DNA of 64,000 nucleotides from Rhizobium sp. ARZ01 (GTDB lineage Bacteria > Pseudomonadota > Alphaproteobacteria > Rhizobiales > Rhizobiaceae): the NCBI RefSeq assembly GCF_014851675.1, contig NZ_JACVAE010000001.1, positions 186,001 to 250,000 of the forward strand, given 5' to 3'. This document shows positions 8,278 through 18,829 of the stretch, piece after piece; within the stretch, counting starts at the first letter, position 1, and each line of letters opens with the position of its first letter. The notes below the pieces were generated by a model. The model was given only the letters and a program-made list of their open reading frames with translations. It had not been told where the DNA came from and did no database searches. The position numbers and the translations under genes are program-made.

Positions 8278-9495
8278 GTGACCGGAAGATTGGTAGTCGT
8301 GGGCGGCGGACAGGCCGCGTTTGCCTTGGTCGCAAAACTGCGCGCGCTGAAGGATATGCGTCCGATCACGATCGTTGGTTCTGAGGCGAGCCTGCCCTAT
8401 CAGCGCCCGCCGCTGTCGAAGAAGTACCTTCTCGGCGAGGCCGACCTTACTCGCCTGCAGTTCCGTCCCGAAACCTGGTATCCGGAGAACGACGTCGAGG
8501 TCAGGCTTTCGACCACGGTGACCTCGATCGACCGGGCGGCAAAGACCGTCGCGCTCGATGACGGCTCGAAGCTTGACTACGAGTATCTGGCGCTCGCCAC
8601 AGGCGCTGCGCCGCGCCGCTTGTCGGCGGAGGTCGGTGGCAACCTCGAGGGCGTCTACACGGTGCGCGACTATCTCGATGCCGATCGCCTCGGACTTGAA
8701 ATGACCGAAGGACGCAAGGTGCTGGTTGTCGGTGGCGGCTATATCGGGCTGGAGGCGGCCGCGGTTGCGCGGGGCAGGGGGCTGAACGTCACCGTCATCG
8801 AGATGGCTGACCGCATCCTCCAGCGCGTCGCCTCGCCGGCAACCGCGACGATCCTCAAGGCGATCCATATGGCCCGCGGCGTCGATGTCCGCGAGAAGAC
8901 GGGGCTCGTTCGGCTGATCGGCGAGGAAGGTCGCGTCACCGGGGCGGAGCTCTCCGATGGTTTTGTCCTGCCCGCCGATATCGTCATCGTCGGTATCGGC
9001 ATCGCGCCGAACGACCAGCTTGCGCGCGACGCCGGCCTCGAGGTCGCGCATGGCATTGTCGTCGATGAGTTTGCCCGCACCTCCGACCCCGCGATCTTCG
9101 CCATGGGCGACTGCGCGGTACTGCCTTTCGAGGGCAAGAGGGTGCGGCTGGAATCCGTGCAGAATGCCGTCGATCAGGCCGAAGCCGCGGCCGCCGTCAT
9201 CGCCGGCGGCAATGACCCCTACGTGCCGAAGCCCTGGTTCTGGTCGGATCAGTATGACGTGAAACTGCAGATTGCCGGCTTCTGCATGGGCTACGACGAT
9301 ACCCTGGTCCGACCTGGTCAGCGGGAGGGCAGCGTTTCGGTCTGGTATTTCCGCGACGGCCGCTTTATCGCCGTCGATGCTGTCAACGACGCCAAGGCCT
9401 ATGTGGTCGGCAAGAAGCTGCTTGAACTCGGGCGCAGTCCGGATCGGGCGCAGCTTGAAGATCCGTCTTTGGATCTGAAGGCACTGACGCTTTAG
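8278..9495 (+). CDS. NAD(P)H-dependent FAD ferredoxin reductase-like protein
   Basis: This 405-residue flavoprotein belongs to the putidaredoxin/rhodocoxin reductase group, which passes electrons from NAD(P)H through FAD to a small iron-sulfur protein. The FAD-binding GGGQAAFALVAKLR lies at residues 9-22, YQRPPLSKKYL at 41-51, the NAD-binding VVGGGYIGLEAAAVARG near 150, and the second FAD site FAMGDCAV near 275. The C-terminal reductase domain (about 320-405) includes WFWSDQYDVKLQIAG, a family hallmark. Translation starts at a GTG. No ferredoxin or cytochrome P450 partner is next to it, so its electron acceptor is unknown. Confidence 0.9.
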   Translation: MTGRLVVVGGGQAAFALVAKLRALKDMRPITIVGSEASLPYQRPPLSKKYLLGEADLTRLQFRPETWYPENDVEVRLSTTVTSIDRAAKTVALDDGSKLDYEYLALATGAAPRRLSAEVGGNLEGVYTVRDYLDADRLGLEMTEGRKVLVVGGGYIGLEAAAVARGRGLNVTVIEMADRILQRVASPATATILKAIHMARGVDVREKTGLVRLIGEEGRVTGAELSDGFVLPADIVIVGIGIAPNDQLARDAGLEVAHGIVVDEFARTSDPAIFAMGDCAVLPFEGKRVRLESVQNAVDQAEAAAAVIAGGNDPYVPKPWFWSDQYDVKLQIAGFCMGYDDTLVRPGQREGSVSVWYFRDGRFIAVDAVNDAKAYVVGKKLLELGRSPDRAQLEDPSLDLKALTL

Positions 9496-9681
9496 TCAGC
9501 CAGTCTTGGCATTGTTTAGATAGGGCAGCTTGACCCCTTCCGGCTGGGTGTGCCGTTTTGCGTTTATTAAGCATCATGCGGCAAAGGGTTGCAACGAGTC
9601 CGCCCCTTGCGGCCCGGTTCATGCATTTTTCAACATTCTGCGGCTGAGTGCGCTTCCAAAGCCCACACTACCGGATTTCCC

Positions 9682-12462
9682 ATGCTCCGCATCCTCACCT
9701 GCCTCACCGTAGAGCACGATCTGCGGTTGGTTCTCCTCGCTGCTTTGATCTGCTTACTCTCCTGCTATGTGGCGGTGTCTCTGACCCACCGGGCCAGGTC
9801 CGCATCGGGAAAAGCGCGGATACTGTGGCTCGGGGCTGCCGGCGTCGCGAGTGGGTTCGGTATCTGGGCAACGCACTTTATCGCCATGCTGGCCTACGAT
9901 CCGGGCGTCGTCATCGGCTACGGTTTGCACCTGACGCTGGCATCGCTTGTTGTCGCCATCGCCGTAACAACGAGCGGTGCCGCATTTGCGACCTATGTTG
10001 CCGGCCCGGCCGCGGCAGCCAGCGGCGGGCTCATCGTTGCCGCTGGCGTTGCCGGCATGCACTATCTCGGAATGGCAGCGCTTGAGCTGCCCGGTGAGAT
10101 CATCTGGGACCGTGCGCTGGTCGCAACATCCCTCGCTGGGGGCGCGCTTTTCTGTGGCCTGTCGCTGGTGCTGTGTATGCGCCGAGGAGGGAGTGCGGTA
10201 TCGCGCCTTACCGCGACCGTCTTCATGGTACTTGGCGTCGTCTCGCTGCATTTCGTAGCGATGGCGGCCGTCACCGTTGTGCCGGGGCCGATGCAAGTCA
10301 ATGACAGCGCAGTGTTGTCGCCCGCACTGATGGCGCCTTTGATCGCAGTCGTGGCCTTCTCTCTGCTTTTCACCGGATTGACGGCTGCGATCTTCGCGCG
10401 GCAGACGGAGACGGCTGTCAACGACAGTCTGCGCCAGTTTGCATTGCTGGTTCAGGGCGTCACCGACTATGCAATCTACATGCTCGATCCGAAGGGCGTC
10501 GTTGCCAACTGGAACGCCGGGGCGGAGCGCAACAAGGGATACAAGGCGAACGAAATCGTCGGACAGCATTTCTCCCGCTTCTATGACGAGGCAGATCGCG
10601 AGGCAGGCCTTCCGGAAGAAGCGCTGAGGATCGCGCGCGAGGAGGGCAAGCATGAAGCCGAGGGACGTCGTTACCGGAAGGACGGGACGCATTTCTGGGC
10701 GCATGTCACGATCGACGCGATCCATGATGAGAATGGCACGCTGCTCGGCTATGCCAAAATCACCAAGGACGTGACAAAAGAAAAGGCCAACGCCGACCGC
10801 ATCGCAGAGGTCAGCAAGAACCTCGATCTGGCGCTGGAGAACATGTCCCAGGGGCTGTGCCTGTACGACCGCGACGAGAAGCTTGTGTTCTCCAACAAGC
10901 GCTTTGCGGAGCTGTTCGATCTGTCTGACCAGCGTGTGCGCGCGGGCCTTACCTTCCGGGAACTTATCGACAGGGCTCTGGCGGATACGTATCGGGCGCC
11001 GGAAATTTGGCTGCCGAAGGCCTCCGAACTCTATGGGCGCCATCGCGCGATCATCCAGCAGAGCGGTGGGGTCGTCGAGAAGCTGCCGAAGGGAATATCC
11101 GTCCAGATCAGATATCGTGCCCTTGCCGATGGCGGCTGGGTGGCGACCTATGAGGACATTTCCGAGCGCCTGCGCAACGAGGAACAGATCGCCTTCATGG
11201 CACGGCACGACGGGCTCACGGGCTTGCCGAACCGCGCGAATTTCAACGACAGCCTCGCAACCGCCATCGAGCATGCCGGCCGTTTCTCCGGCAAGGTCGC
11301 AGCGATCGGCATCGACCTCGACAGGTTCAAGGAAATCAATGACACGCGCGGCCACGCGGTCGGGGACCAGGTATTGATCACGCTTTCACAGCGCATGCAG
11401 GCTTGCCTCGGGCCGGATGAGTCGGTCGCCCGCTTCGGTGGCGATGAGTTCGCTGCCTCCAAGCGCTTCGACGATGTCGGCGAGCTCAATGACTTCATCG
11501 AGCGGCTGGAGCGATGCTTCCAGGAAGACATCATCATTGACGGTTACGAGATCAAGCCTGGGGCGAGCCTCGGCGTTGCGATCTATCCTCAAGACGCCGA
11601 CGACCTCGAAGCGCTCCTCAATAATGCCGACCTTGCGATGTATCGGGCCAAGGACGCGCTGACGCAGACCGTCTGCTTCTACGAGGTTTCCATGGACGAA
11701 GCAGCCCGCAGTCGGCGTCTTATTGCCAACGACCTGTGGCTTGCCGTCGAACGAAACGAACTACACTTGCACTATCAGGTCCAGAAGGCCGTCGGTTCCG
11801 GCTTCATTACCGGATATGAGGTGCTTCTGCGGTGGAACAATGCCGAAAGAGGCGCGATCGCTCCATCAGATTTCATTCCGGTTGCCGAGGAATGTGGCGC
11901 CATCATACCGATCGGCGAGTGGGTGCTGCGGGAGGCCTGCCGGGAGGCGGCGAGCTGGGAGCAACCGCACAAGATCGCGGTCAATCTCTCGCCGGTGCAA
12001 CTCGCCCATGCCGATGTCGCGGGCCTGGTTCAGCGTGTTCTGCTTGAAACGGGCCTTGCTCCTCAGCGGCTTGAGCTGGAAATAACGGAATCGACCATCA
12101 TCGGCGACAAGGAGCGCGCCCTCCACACGCTGCGCCAGATCAAGGCGCTCGGCGTCACCATTGCGATCGACGATTTTGGCACAGGCTACTCGTCGCTGGA
12201 GACGCTGCGTTCCTTCCCGTTCGACAAGATCAAGCTGGATCGCAGCTTCATGAACGAAGTGGAGGACAGTCCGCAGGCGAAGGCCATCCTCCGCGCGATC
12301 GTGGCGCTCGGGCAAACCCTGGAAGTCCCGGTACTCGCCGAAGGCGTCGAGACCAAGGACCAGCTTGATATCCTTCTCACTGAGGGATGCAACGAAGCGC
12401 AGGGATACTACCTCGGTCGGCCGCAACCGATGACGAGCAAGGGCGAAACGAAGGCCGCATAG
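9682..12462 (+). CDS. MHYT-PAS-PAS-GGDEF-EAL c-di-GMP enzyme
   Basis: A 926-residue membrane signalling protein. Residues about 1-235 form a seven-helix MHYT sensor with the His/Met signatures THFIAM, MHYLGMAALE and LHFVAMAAV, thought to bind copper or sense O2, CO or NO. Two PAS domains follow (about 250-365 and 370-495). The GGDEF domain (about 500-665) has intact RFGGDEF but no RxxD inhibitory site at the usual position. The EAL domain (about 680-920) keeps the metal and catalytic residues (EVLLRW, NLSPVQL, LELEITES, DDFGTGYSSL, LAEGVET), so a working phosphodiesterase and possibly cyclase is likely. I use the ATG at 9682, since the in-frame ATG at 9589 adds a leader unlike the family. It is a single-gene unit facing the gene at 12482. 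Confidence 0.93.
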   Translation: MLRILTCLTVEHDLRLVLLAALICLLSCYVAVSLTHRARSASGKARILWLGAAGVASGFGIWATHFIAMLAYDPGVVIGYGLHLTLASLVVAIAVTTSGAAFATYVAGPAAAASGGLIVAAGVAGMHYLGMAALELPGEIIWDRALVATSLAGGALFCGLSLVLCMRRGGSAVSRLTATVFMVLGVVSLHFVAMAAVTVVPGPMQVNDSAVLSPALMAPLIAVVAFSLLFTGLTAAIFARQTETAVNDSLRQFALLVQGVTDYAIYMLDPKGVVANWNAGAERNKGYKANEIVGQHFSRFYDEADREAGLPEEALRIAREEGKHEAEGRRYRKDGTHFWAHVTIDAIHDENGTLLGYAKITKDVTKEKANADRIAEVSKNLDLALENMSQGLCLYDRDEKLVFSNKRFAELFDLSDQRVRAGLTFRELIDRALADTYRAPEIWLPKASELYGRHRAIIQQSGGVVEKLPKGISVQIRYRALADGGWVATYEDISERLRNEEQIAFMARHDGLTGLPNRANFNDSLATAIEHAGRFSGKVAAIGIDLDRFKEINDTRGHAVGDQVLITLSQRMQACLGPDESVARFGGDEFAASKRFDDVGELNDFIERLERCFQEDIIIDGYEIKPGASLGVAIYPQDADDLEALLNNADLAMYRAKDALTQTVCFYEVSMDEAARSRRLIANDLWLAVERNELHLHYQVQKAVGSGFITGYEVLLRWNNAERGAIAPSDFIPVAEECGAIIPIGEWVLREACREAASWEQPHKIAVNLSPVQLAHADVAGLVQRVLLETGLAPQRLELEITESTIIGDKERALHTLRQIKALGVTIAIDDFGTGYSSLETLRSFPFDKIKLDRSFMNEVEDSPQAKAILRAIVALGQTLEVPVLAEGVETKDQLDILLTEGCNEAQGYYLGRPQPMTSKGETKAA

Positions 12463-12481
12463 GATTTGCCAGACCTTGCGT

Positions 12482-12931
12482 TTACTGCGGCTTGAATACC
12501 TGGCTGACGCGATCGAGCTGGAAGCGAGGGAAGAGGAATAGCCCGATGATCGTGCCGGCATAGCGCTGCTCAAGGCCCGTCGATTCACCGACGCAGAAGA
12601 CCGGCTGGCGCGGTGCGCCGGTCGCGTTGATCGTCGTCGAAAAGCAGAAGCTCGAAGATGCGGTAGCCGCCTGTTCGAACAATTCGAGCACTCGGCCGCG
12701 ATCCAGTGGCTCATAGCAGCGCACGAGATTGAGAAGACCGCAATTGCGCTGATCCAGCCCATGCATCCGGGCGGCTTTCTCGCCCAGCCGGAAAAGACCG
12801 TTCGACAGGTCGCCGGTCCAACGCTCCGTGACGCAATATTGCGTCAGCAGTTCATTGTCCGAGGAATCGAATGAAATGGAGCCAGGCACGAACGGCGAAG
12901 CGAAAGCGGTCTTGGCAATCTTGAACACATC
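12482..12931 (-). CDS. Orphan PAS-like protein (149 aa)
   Basis: I do not recognise a characterised family. The protein is 149 residues if begun at the GTG at 12931, which has a GGGG ribosome site 6 bases upstream; an in-frame ATG at 12991 would add 20 residues of unlikely sequence. The pattern of a helix pair with an EPLDRGRVLELFEQA segment followed by a Ser/Cys-rich strand looks like a single PAS fold with nothing attached. No signal peptide, membrane segment or output domain is present. It converges on the MHYT-GGDEF-EAL gene with only 19 bases between the stop codons. A stand-alone sensor is a guess. Confidence 0.6.
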   Translation of the reverse strand, partial: DVFKIAKTAFASPFVPGSISFDSSDNELLTQYCVTERWTGDLSNGLFRLGEKAARMHGLDQRNCGLLNLVRCYEPLDRGRVLELFEQAATASSSFCFSTTINATGAPRQPVFCVGESTGLEQRYAGTIIGLFLFPRFQLDRVSQVFKPQ

Positions 12932-13130
12932 TAACCCCAGCCGGTAGGTCCGACTCCACCATCGCGCCGTCTTTCCGTGACGACGCTGCAAGCAAACTCA
13001 CTGCGTTCGGCGAAGGTGCGGGCTTCTCCGGATCGCAATTCACTTCGCGACGCCTGTCCGGTCCCGGCAAAGAGCCTGCCAGTCAAACAGCCGTCCTCCG
13101 ACAAGATCTTTCGATCGTGCCGGCAATCAT

Positions 13131-13158
13131 ATTATGATTAGGCATTCCTTGAATTCAA
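13131..13158 (-). promoter_or_regulatory. Candidate promoter for the PAS-like gene
   Basis: On the minus strand TTGAAT (13158-13153) and CATAAT (13136-13131) are 16 bases apart, a reasonable sigma-70 match. It lies about 200 bases upstream of the GTG start. The -10 sits within a 15-base palindrome that could be an operator. Confidence 0.35.
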
Positions 13159-13331
13159 AGGACATGTTCGCTGCAGGGTTAATGCGCAACGCGTTCCCGG
13201 CCCTCGCATTCCCGACACCTCACCCCTTCCGGCAAGTCTTTTGCTTGCTTGGGGCGCTTCTATACTGTGTTTTTTGCAACCAGCAATAACTTCAAGCACG
13301 AATTTGCAGCTATCAAGTCGCAGGAAACAAC

Positions 13332-13356
13332 AAAAAGGGCGGCCCGAAGGCCGCCC
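13332..13356 (-). terminator. Rho-independent terminator of groESL
   Basis: On the minus strand an 8-bp perfect stem (GGGCGGCC with GGCCGCCC, 4-base loop TTCG) is followed directly by TTTTTG. It sits 28 bases after the groEL stop codon. Confidence 0.9.
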
Positions 13357-13383
13357 CCTGCATGTCATAAGACTTTCGTCTAA

Positions 13384-15099
<1,716 letters not shown>

Positions 15100-15396
15100 T
15101 CAGCCGATGATGCCCATGATGTCGGCTTCCTTCATGATCAGAAGCTCTTCGCCGTCGAGCTTGACCTCGGTGCCGGACCACTTGCCGAACAGGACGCGGT
15201 CGCCGACCTTGACGTCGAGAGCGACGATCTTGCCGCTTTCGTCACGCGCGCCCGAACCGACGGCGACGATTTCGCCTTCCTGCGGCTTTTCCTTCGCGGT
15301 ATCCGGAATGATGATGCCGCCCTTGGTCTTTTCCTCGGACTCGACGCGACGTACGACGACGCGATCGTGCAGCGGACGGAAGTTGGTGCTTGCCAT
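15100..15396 (-). CDS. groES: 10 kDa co-chaperonin GroES
   Basis: GroES is the heptameric lid of GroEL. The 98-residue protein has the standard [12 protein letters not shown] opening, the mobile loop [18 protein letters not shown] (about 22-39) that touches GroEL, and the [19 protein letters not shown] segment near 62-80. A GAGGG ribosome site lies 8 bases before the ATG at 15396. It is the first gene of the operon; the promoter and CIRCE operator lie about 60-125 bases upstream. Confidence 0.99.
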   Translation of the reverse strand: MASTNFRPLHDRVVVRRVESEEKTKGGIIIPDTAKEKPQEGEIVAVGSGARDESGKIVALDVKVGDRVLFGKWSGTEVKLDGEELLIMKEADIMGIIG

Positions 15397-15455
15397 TGTC
15401 TAATCCCTCGATCAAATGACATTTCTCAGGTCGGGTCCGACCCGGTGGATAGGTG

Positions 15456-15482
15456 TTAGCACTCCAAGTTGGTGAGTGCTAG
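15456..15482 (-). promoter_or_regulatory. CIRCE operator (HrcA-binding)
   Basis: TTAGCACTC, a 9-base spacer, and GAGTGCTAG form the CIRCE inverted repeat, differing from the consensus TTAGCACTC-N9-GAGTGCTAA in only the last base. It lies just downstream of the groES -10 box, where HrcA would block transcription until heat shock. hrcA itself is not in the window. Confidence 0.95.
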
Positions 15483-15490
15483 CGATAGGG

Positions 15491-15520
15491 GAGATAGGCT
15501 TGGGTCCGGATGGAGTCAAG
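15491..15520 (-). promoter_or_regulatory. groESL housekeeping promoter
   Basis: Read on the minus strand, CTTGAC (15520-15515), 17 bases and CTATCT (15497-15492) match the rhizobial CTTGAC-N17-CTATAT consensus with one mismatch. The CIRCE element begins 9-10 bases downstream of the -10, so it covers the expected start of transcription. Confidence 0.85.
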
Positions 15521-15665
15521 AATTGGCCATCAAAAAAGTTGGCTCCCCGGATCCGATTGACTTGATTGCCGAGATTATGTTTAACGGTGGCATGGGGTTT
15601 GCGAATGCCCCACGAGGCGCCATGCCGAATTTCGCGTCCTTTTTGGCTCTATCGAGGGACGTATC

Positions 15666-16499
15666 ATGGCTTCCTACAACGCAATTTCTCCCGAAAAACT
15701 TGCTCGCCTGATCGGCACGCCGAGAGCGCCGGTCATCATCGATGTGCGCGACGACGATGATTTCGCCGCCGCTCCTTGCCTGTTACCCTCGGCAATCCGC
15801 AAAAGCTACGCAGATGTCGAGGCCTGGGCTCCGGCCTACCGCGGCCGCTGGGTGGTGGTCACGTGCCAGAAAGGGCTAAAGCTGAGCGAGGGCGTTGCCG
15901 CCTTCCTGCGCCGTGCCGGCGCGCAAGCTGAAATCCTCGAAGGCGGGTTTGCCGCATGGCAGGAGACTGCCTTGCCGCTCGTTCCGGTCAAGAGCTTGCC
16001 GCAGGAAGAGACGGCCGGCGGCACGCTCTGGGTCACGCGGTCGCGCCCGAAGATCGACCGTATCGCCTGCCCCTGGCTCATCCGCCGTTTCATCGATCCT
16101 GAAGCGAGATTTCTCTTCGTCTCTCCCTCCGAGGTGGAGGCCGTGGCCGAACGGTTCGGGGCAACGCCTTTCGATGTTGAGGGCGTGTTCTGGAGCCATC
16201 GGGGCGAGCTGTGCAGCTTCGACGTGATGGTGGAGGAGTTTGGCCTTTCCTTCCCCGCCTTGAAGCATGTGGCGCGCATCGTCCGTGGCGCCGACACCAA
16301 TCGGCCCGATCTCGAACCGCAGGCGGCGGGGCTGCTCGCAATTTCGCTCGGTCTGTCGCGCATGTATGTCGACGATCTCGAACAGCTTGAGGCCGGCATG
16401 CTCGTCTATGACGCGCTCTATCGCTGGGCGCGTGACGCCACGGACGAGAAGCACGACTGGGTCTCGCACACGCCGCGCAAGAGGGACGATCGTGGATAA
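15666..16499 (+). CDS. Rhodanese-ChrB fusion protein, chromate resistance
   Basis: A 277-residue two-domain protein. Residues 1-105 are a rhodanese domain with IIDVRDDDDF near 24 and the active-loop Cys67 in VVTCQKGLKL. From about residue 118 (LWVTRSRPKIDRIACPWLIRRFIDPEARFLFV) it is a ChrB C-terminal domain, known from chromate-responsive regulators and chromate resistance loci. The stop overlaps the GTG start of chrA, so the two are co-translated. ChrB proteins act as chromate-sensing regulators or auxiliary factors; whether the rhodanese part takes part in sulfur or thiol chemistry during chromate stress is unknown. No DNA-binding helix-turn-helix is seen, in contrast to full-length ChrB, so an auxiliary role fits better. 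Confidence 0.85.
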   Translation: MASYNAISPEKLARLIGTPRAPVIIDVRDDDDFAAAPCLLPSAIRKSYADVEAWAPAYRGRWVVVTCQKGLKLSEGVAAFLRRAGAQAEILEGGFAAWQETALPLVPVKSLPQEETAGGTLWVTRSRPKIDRIACPWLIRRFIDPEARFLFVSPSEVEAVAERFGATPFDVEGVFWSHRGELCSFDVMVEEFGLSFPALKHVARIVRGADTNRPDLEPQAAGLLAISLGLSRMYVDDLEQLEAGMLVYDALYRWARDATDEKHDWVSHTPRKRDDRG

Positions 16500-17871
16500 G
16501 CCGGTTCTTTCCGGCGGTGCCGAGCTGTCGGCGCCGCCGCATCCCTCCTTTCGCGAGGCGCTCCGCGTTTGGGCGAAGATCGGTCTTTTGAGTTTCGGCG
16601 GTCCGGCCGGCCAGATCGCGCTGATGCACAAGGAACTCGTCGACGAGCGCCGCTGGATCTCGGAGAGCCGGTTCCTGCATGCACTGAACTACTGCATGCT
16701 GCTGCCGGGGCCAGAGGCCCAGCAGCTTGCCACCTACGTCGGCTGGCTCCTGCACGGCACGCGCGGCGGCATCGTGGCCGGAACGCTGTTCGTGCTGCCG
16801 GGCTTCCTCGTCATCTGCGCGCTGTCGGCGGCCTACGCTCTTTTTCAGCGGACCGACTGGCTGCAAAATCTCTTCTTCGGCTTGAAGGCCGCAGTTCTGG
16901 CGATCGTCCTCGAGGCGCTGGTGCGGGTTGCCGGTCGCGCACTCAAGACGCCGTTCGCACGCCTTCTGGCAGCACTCGCCTTCATGGGTCTGTTCTTCTT
17001 CGCATTGCCGTTTCCGCTGGTCATCGCGGCGGCGGGCATTGCAGGCTATCTTGTCGCGCGTAGGTCGCCGGGGCTTTTGCAGCCGCCGGCTGGCCACAAG
17101 GCGCATGCACCAGACAAACCCTCGGTGGTCGGTGAGACCTTTGCTGACAGGCGGCGGGGGCCTGGCGCAACACTCGGCGTCACCGTCGTGGGCGCCGCTC
17201 TCTGGGCGGCGCCCTTTGCGCTTCTGCCGCTGCTCCCCGAGGGGCCGGGTGCATTTGCCGACATCGGCATCTTCTTCTCCAAGATGGCGGTCGTCACTTT
17301 CGGCGGTGCCTATGCGGTGCTCGCCTATGTCGCCCAGCAGGCGGTCGAGACCTATCACTGGCTGAAGCCGGGAGAGATGGTGGACGGGCTGGCGCTCGCC
17401 GAAACGACACCGGGGCCGCTGGTCCTCGTCCTATCCTTCGTCGGGTTTCTCGCCGCGTTCCGGGATACGGCAGGTCTGGATCCGCTCGTGGCCGGCCTGC
17501 TCGGCGCGTTCCTCACCACCTGGGTGACCTTCGTTCCCTGTTTCCTCTGGATTTTCCTCGGTGCGCCCTATGTCGAGCGTCTGCGCGCCAACGCAGCCCT
17601 GTCCGGCGCGCTTGCGGCGATCTCGGCGGCCGTCGTCGGCGTCATCCTCAATCTCGCCGTCTGGTTCGGCCTGCACGTTCTCTTCCGGGAGGTGGGTACC
17701 CTTCGGATCGGCCCGGTCTCGATGGCGCTGCCGGAACCGGCCTCTCTCGATCCCCTTTCTCTCCTGCTGACCGCCGCTGCAGCCCTCATGCTGTTCCGCT
17801 TGCGCCTTGGGATCGTCTACACGCTCCTTGTCTGTGCGGTGGCGGGGTTCGCCCTGAACGCGCTCATTTGA
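16492..17871 (+). CDS. chrA: Chromate transporter ChrA, two-domain type
   Basis: ChrA exports chromate across the inner membrane. This 459-residue protein has the two homologous halves of the long-chain family, each with an FGG signature (FGGPAGQIA at 35-43 and FGGAYAVLAYV at 270-280), each followed by hydrophobic helices (10 or more in all), and joined by a charged linker (about 190-225). The GTG start at 16492 lies inside the last codons of the rhodanese-ChrB gene (8-base overlap). The PGP-type motifs LLPGPEAQQLA and TTPGPLVLV are also family features. It may alternatively carry sulfate, but the ChrB partner supports chromate. Confidence 0.92.
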   Translation: MDKPVLSGGAELSAPPHPSFREALRVWAKIGLLSFGGPAGQIALMHKELVDERRWISESRFLHALNYCMLLPGPEAQQLATYVGWLLHGTRGGIVAGTLFVLPGFLVICALSAAYALFQRTDWLQNLFFGLKAAVLAIVLEALVRVAGRALKTPFARLLAALAFMGLFFFALPFPLVIAAAGIAGYLVARRSPGLLQPPAGHKAHAPDKPSVVGETFADRRRGPGATLGVTVVGAALWAAPFALLPLLPEGPGAFADIGIFFSKMAVVTFGGAYAVLAYVAQQAVETYHWLKPGEMVDGLALAETTPGPLVLVLSFVGFLAAFRDTAGLDPLVAGLLGAFLTTWVTFVPCFLWIFLGAPYVERLRANAALSGALAAISAAVVGVILNLAVWFGLHVLFREVGTLRIGPVSMALPEPASLDPLSLLLTAAAALMLFRLRLGIVYTLLVCAVAGFALNALI

Positions 17872-17961
17872 GCCGGTGAACGGCAAAATTGCCATTTGGC
17901 CCTTGTTTTCTCGGTCCGGCTTTGCGATGTCAGCCGGGCTCTTCAGGATCGGGGAACCAGC

Positions 17962-18810
17962 ATGGCCAAGTGTATTCAATCCTTTCGCGAGATCGCTGAT
18001 CAGTACGACGTCGTGCTCTGCGACGTATGGGGCGTACTGCACAACGGTGTCGAGGCCTTCGCGCAGGCTTCCGAGGCGCTGGCAGAAGCGCGCGCCGCCG
18101 GCCTGACGGTTGTGCTGATCACCAATTCGCCGCGCCCGCGCCCCGGTGTAAAAGTGCAGATCCGCGGCCTTGGCGTTCTGGATGAGGCCTATGACCGCAT
18201 CGTGACCTCCGGCGACGTGACCCGCTCGTTGATCACCGCCGGCCCGGAGAAGATCTACTTCATCGGTGCGCGCAAGGACGAGGCGTTGCTGGACGGCCTT
18301 GGCGTCGAGGCCGTTTCGGCGGAGGAAGCTGGCATCGTCGTCTGCGCGGGCCTGCGCAATGACGAAAAGGAAACGGCGGAGGACTATCGCGCGGAGCTGG
18401 AAAAGCTCGCGGCCCGCCATCTGCCCTTCATCTGCGCCAATCCCGATCTGGTCGTGGAACGCGGCCATCGGCTGATCCCGTGCGCCGGCGCGCTCGCCAA
18501 GCTCTACACAGACCTGGGTGGAACGACGCTGATCGCCGGCAAGCCGCATCGGCCGATCTATGAGAAGTCGCTCGAGGAGGCACGCGAGGTGCGGGACGGG
18601 TTCGATCTTTCACGCGTGATTGCCATCGGCGACGGCATGCCGACCGACGTGCGCGGCGCCGAAGCCTTCGGCCTCGATGTGCTCTATATTTCCGGCGGCA
18701 TTCACGCCAAGGAATATGTCAAGGACGGCAAGACCGACGAGGCGAAGCTGGAAGCGTTTCTGGCGCGCGAGAAGGCGGCGCCGAAATGGTGGATGCCGCG
18801 ATTGCAGTGA
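17962..18810 (+). CDS. HAD hydrolase, TIGR01459/NagD-like sugar phosphatase family
   Basis: A 282-residue cytosolic phosphatase of the HAD class IIA type. The nucleophile motif DVVLCDVWGVLHNG lies at residues 15-28, motif II VVLITNSPRPR near 53, and motif III/IV GKPHRPIYEKSLEEA with IGDGMPTDVRGAEAFGLD near 192-232. Such proteins dephosphorylate small phosphorylated metabolites; the true substrate here is not known. I begin it at 17962, which follows GGGGA, in place of the upstream in-frame ATG at 17896. It precedes ribF by 19 bases, a conserved alphaproteobacterial pairing that could mean it acts on a flavin-pathway phosphate, but this is inference. Confidence 0.9.
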   Translation: MAKCIQSFREIADQYDVVLCDVWGVLHNGVEAFAQASEALAEARAAGLTVVLITNSPRPRPGVKVQIRGLGVLDEAYDRIVTSGDVTRSLITAGPEKIYFIGARKDEALLDGLGVEAVSAEEAGIVVCAGLRNDEKETAEDYRAELEKLAARHLPFICANPDLVVERGHRLIPCAGALAKLYTDLGGTTLIAGKPHRPIYEKSLEEAREVRDGFDLSRVIAIGDGMPTDVRGAEAFGLDVLYISGGIHAKEYVKDGKTDEAKLEAFLAREKAAPKWWMPRLQ

Positions 18811-18829
18811 TTTCAACGGACGAGGGCAC

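Larger units (their letters stand above)
12932..13383. other. Intergenic stretch between the PAS-like gene and groEL
   Basis: No convincing gene lies in these 452 bases. They hold the groEL terminator (13332-13356), a candidate minus-strand promoter (13131-13158) with an AT-rich palindrome over its -10 (AATCATA-T-TATGATT, 13125-13139), and a TATACT at 13261 on the plus strand with no well-placed -35 and no gene after it. The short open frames here have poor codon use and no ribosome sites. Confidence 0.6.
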
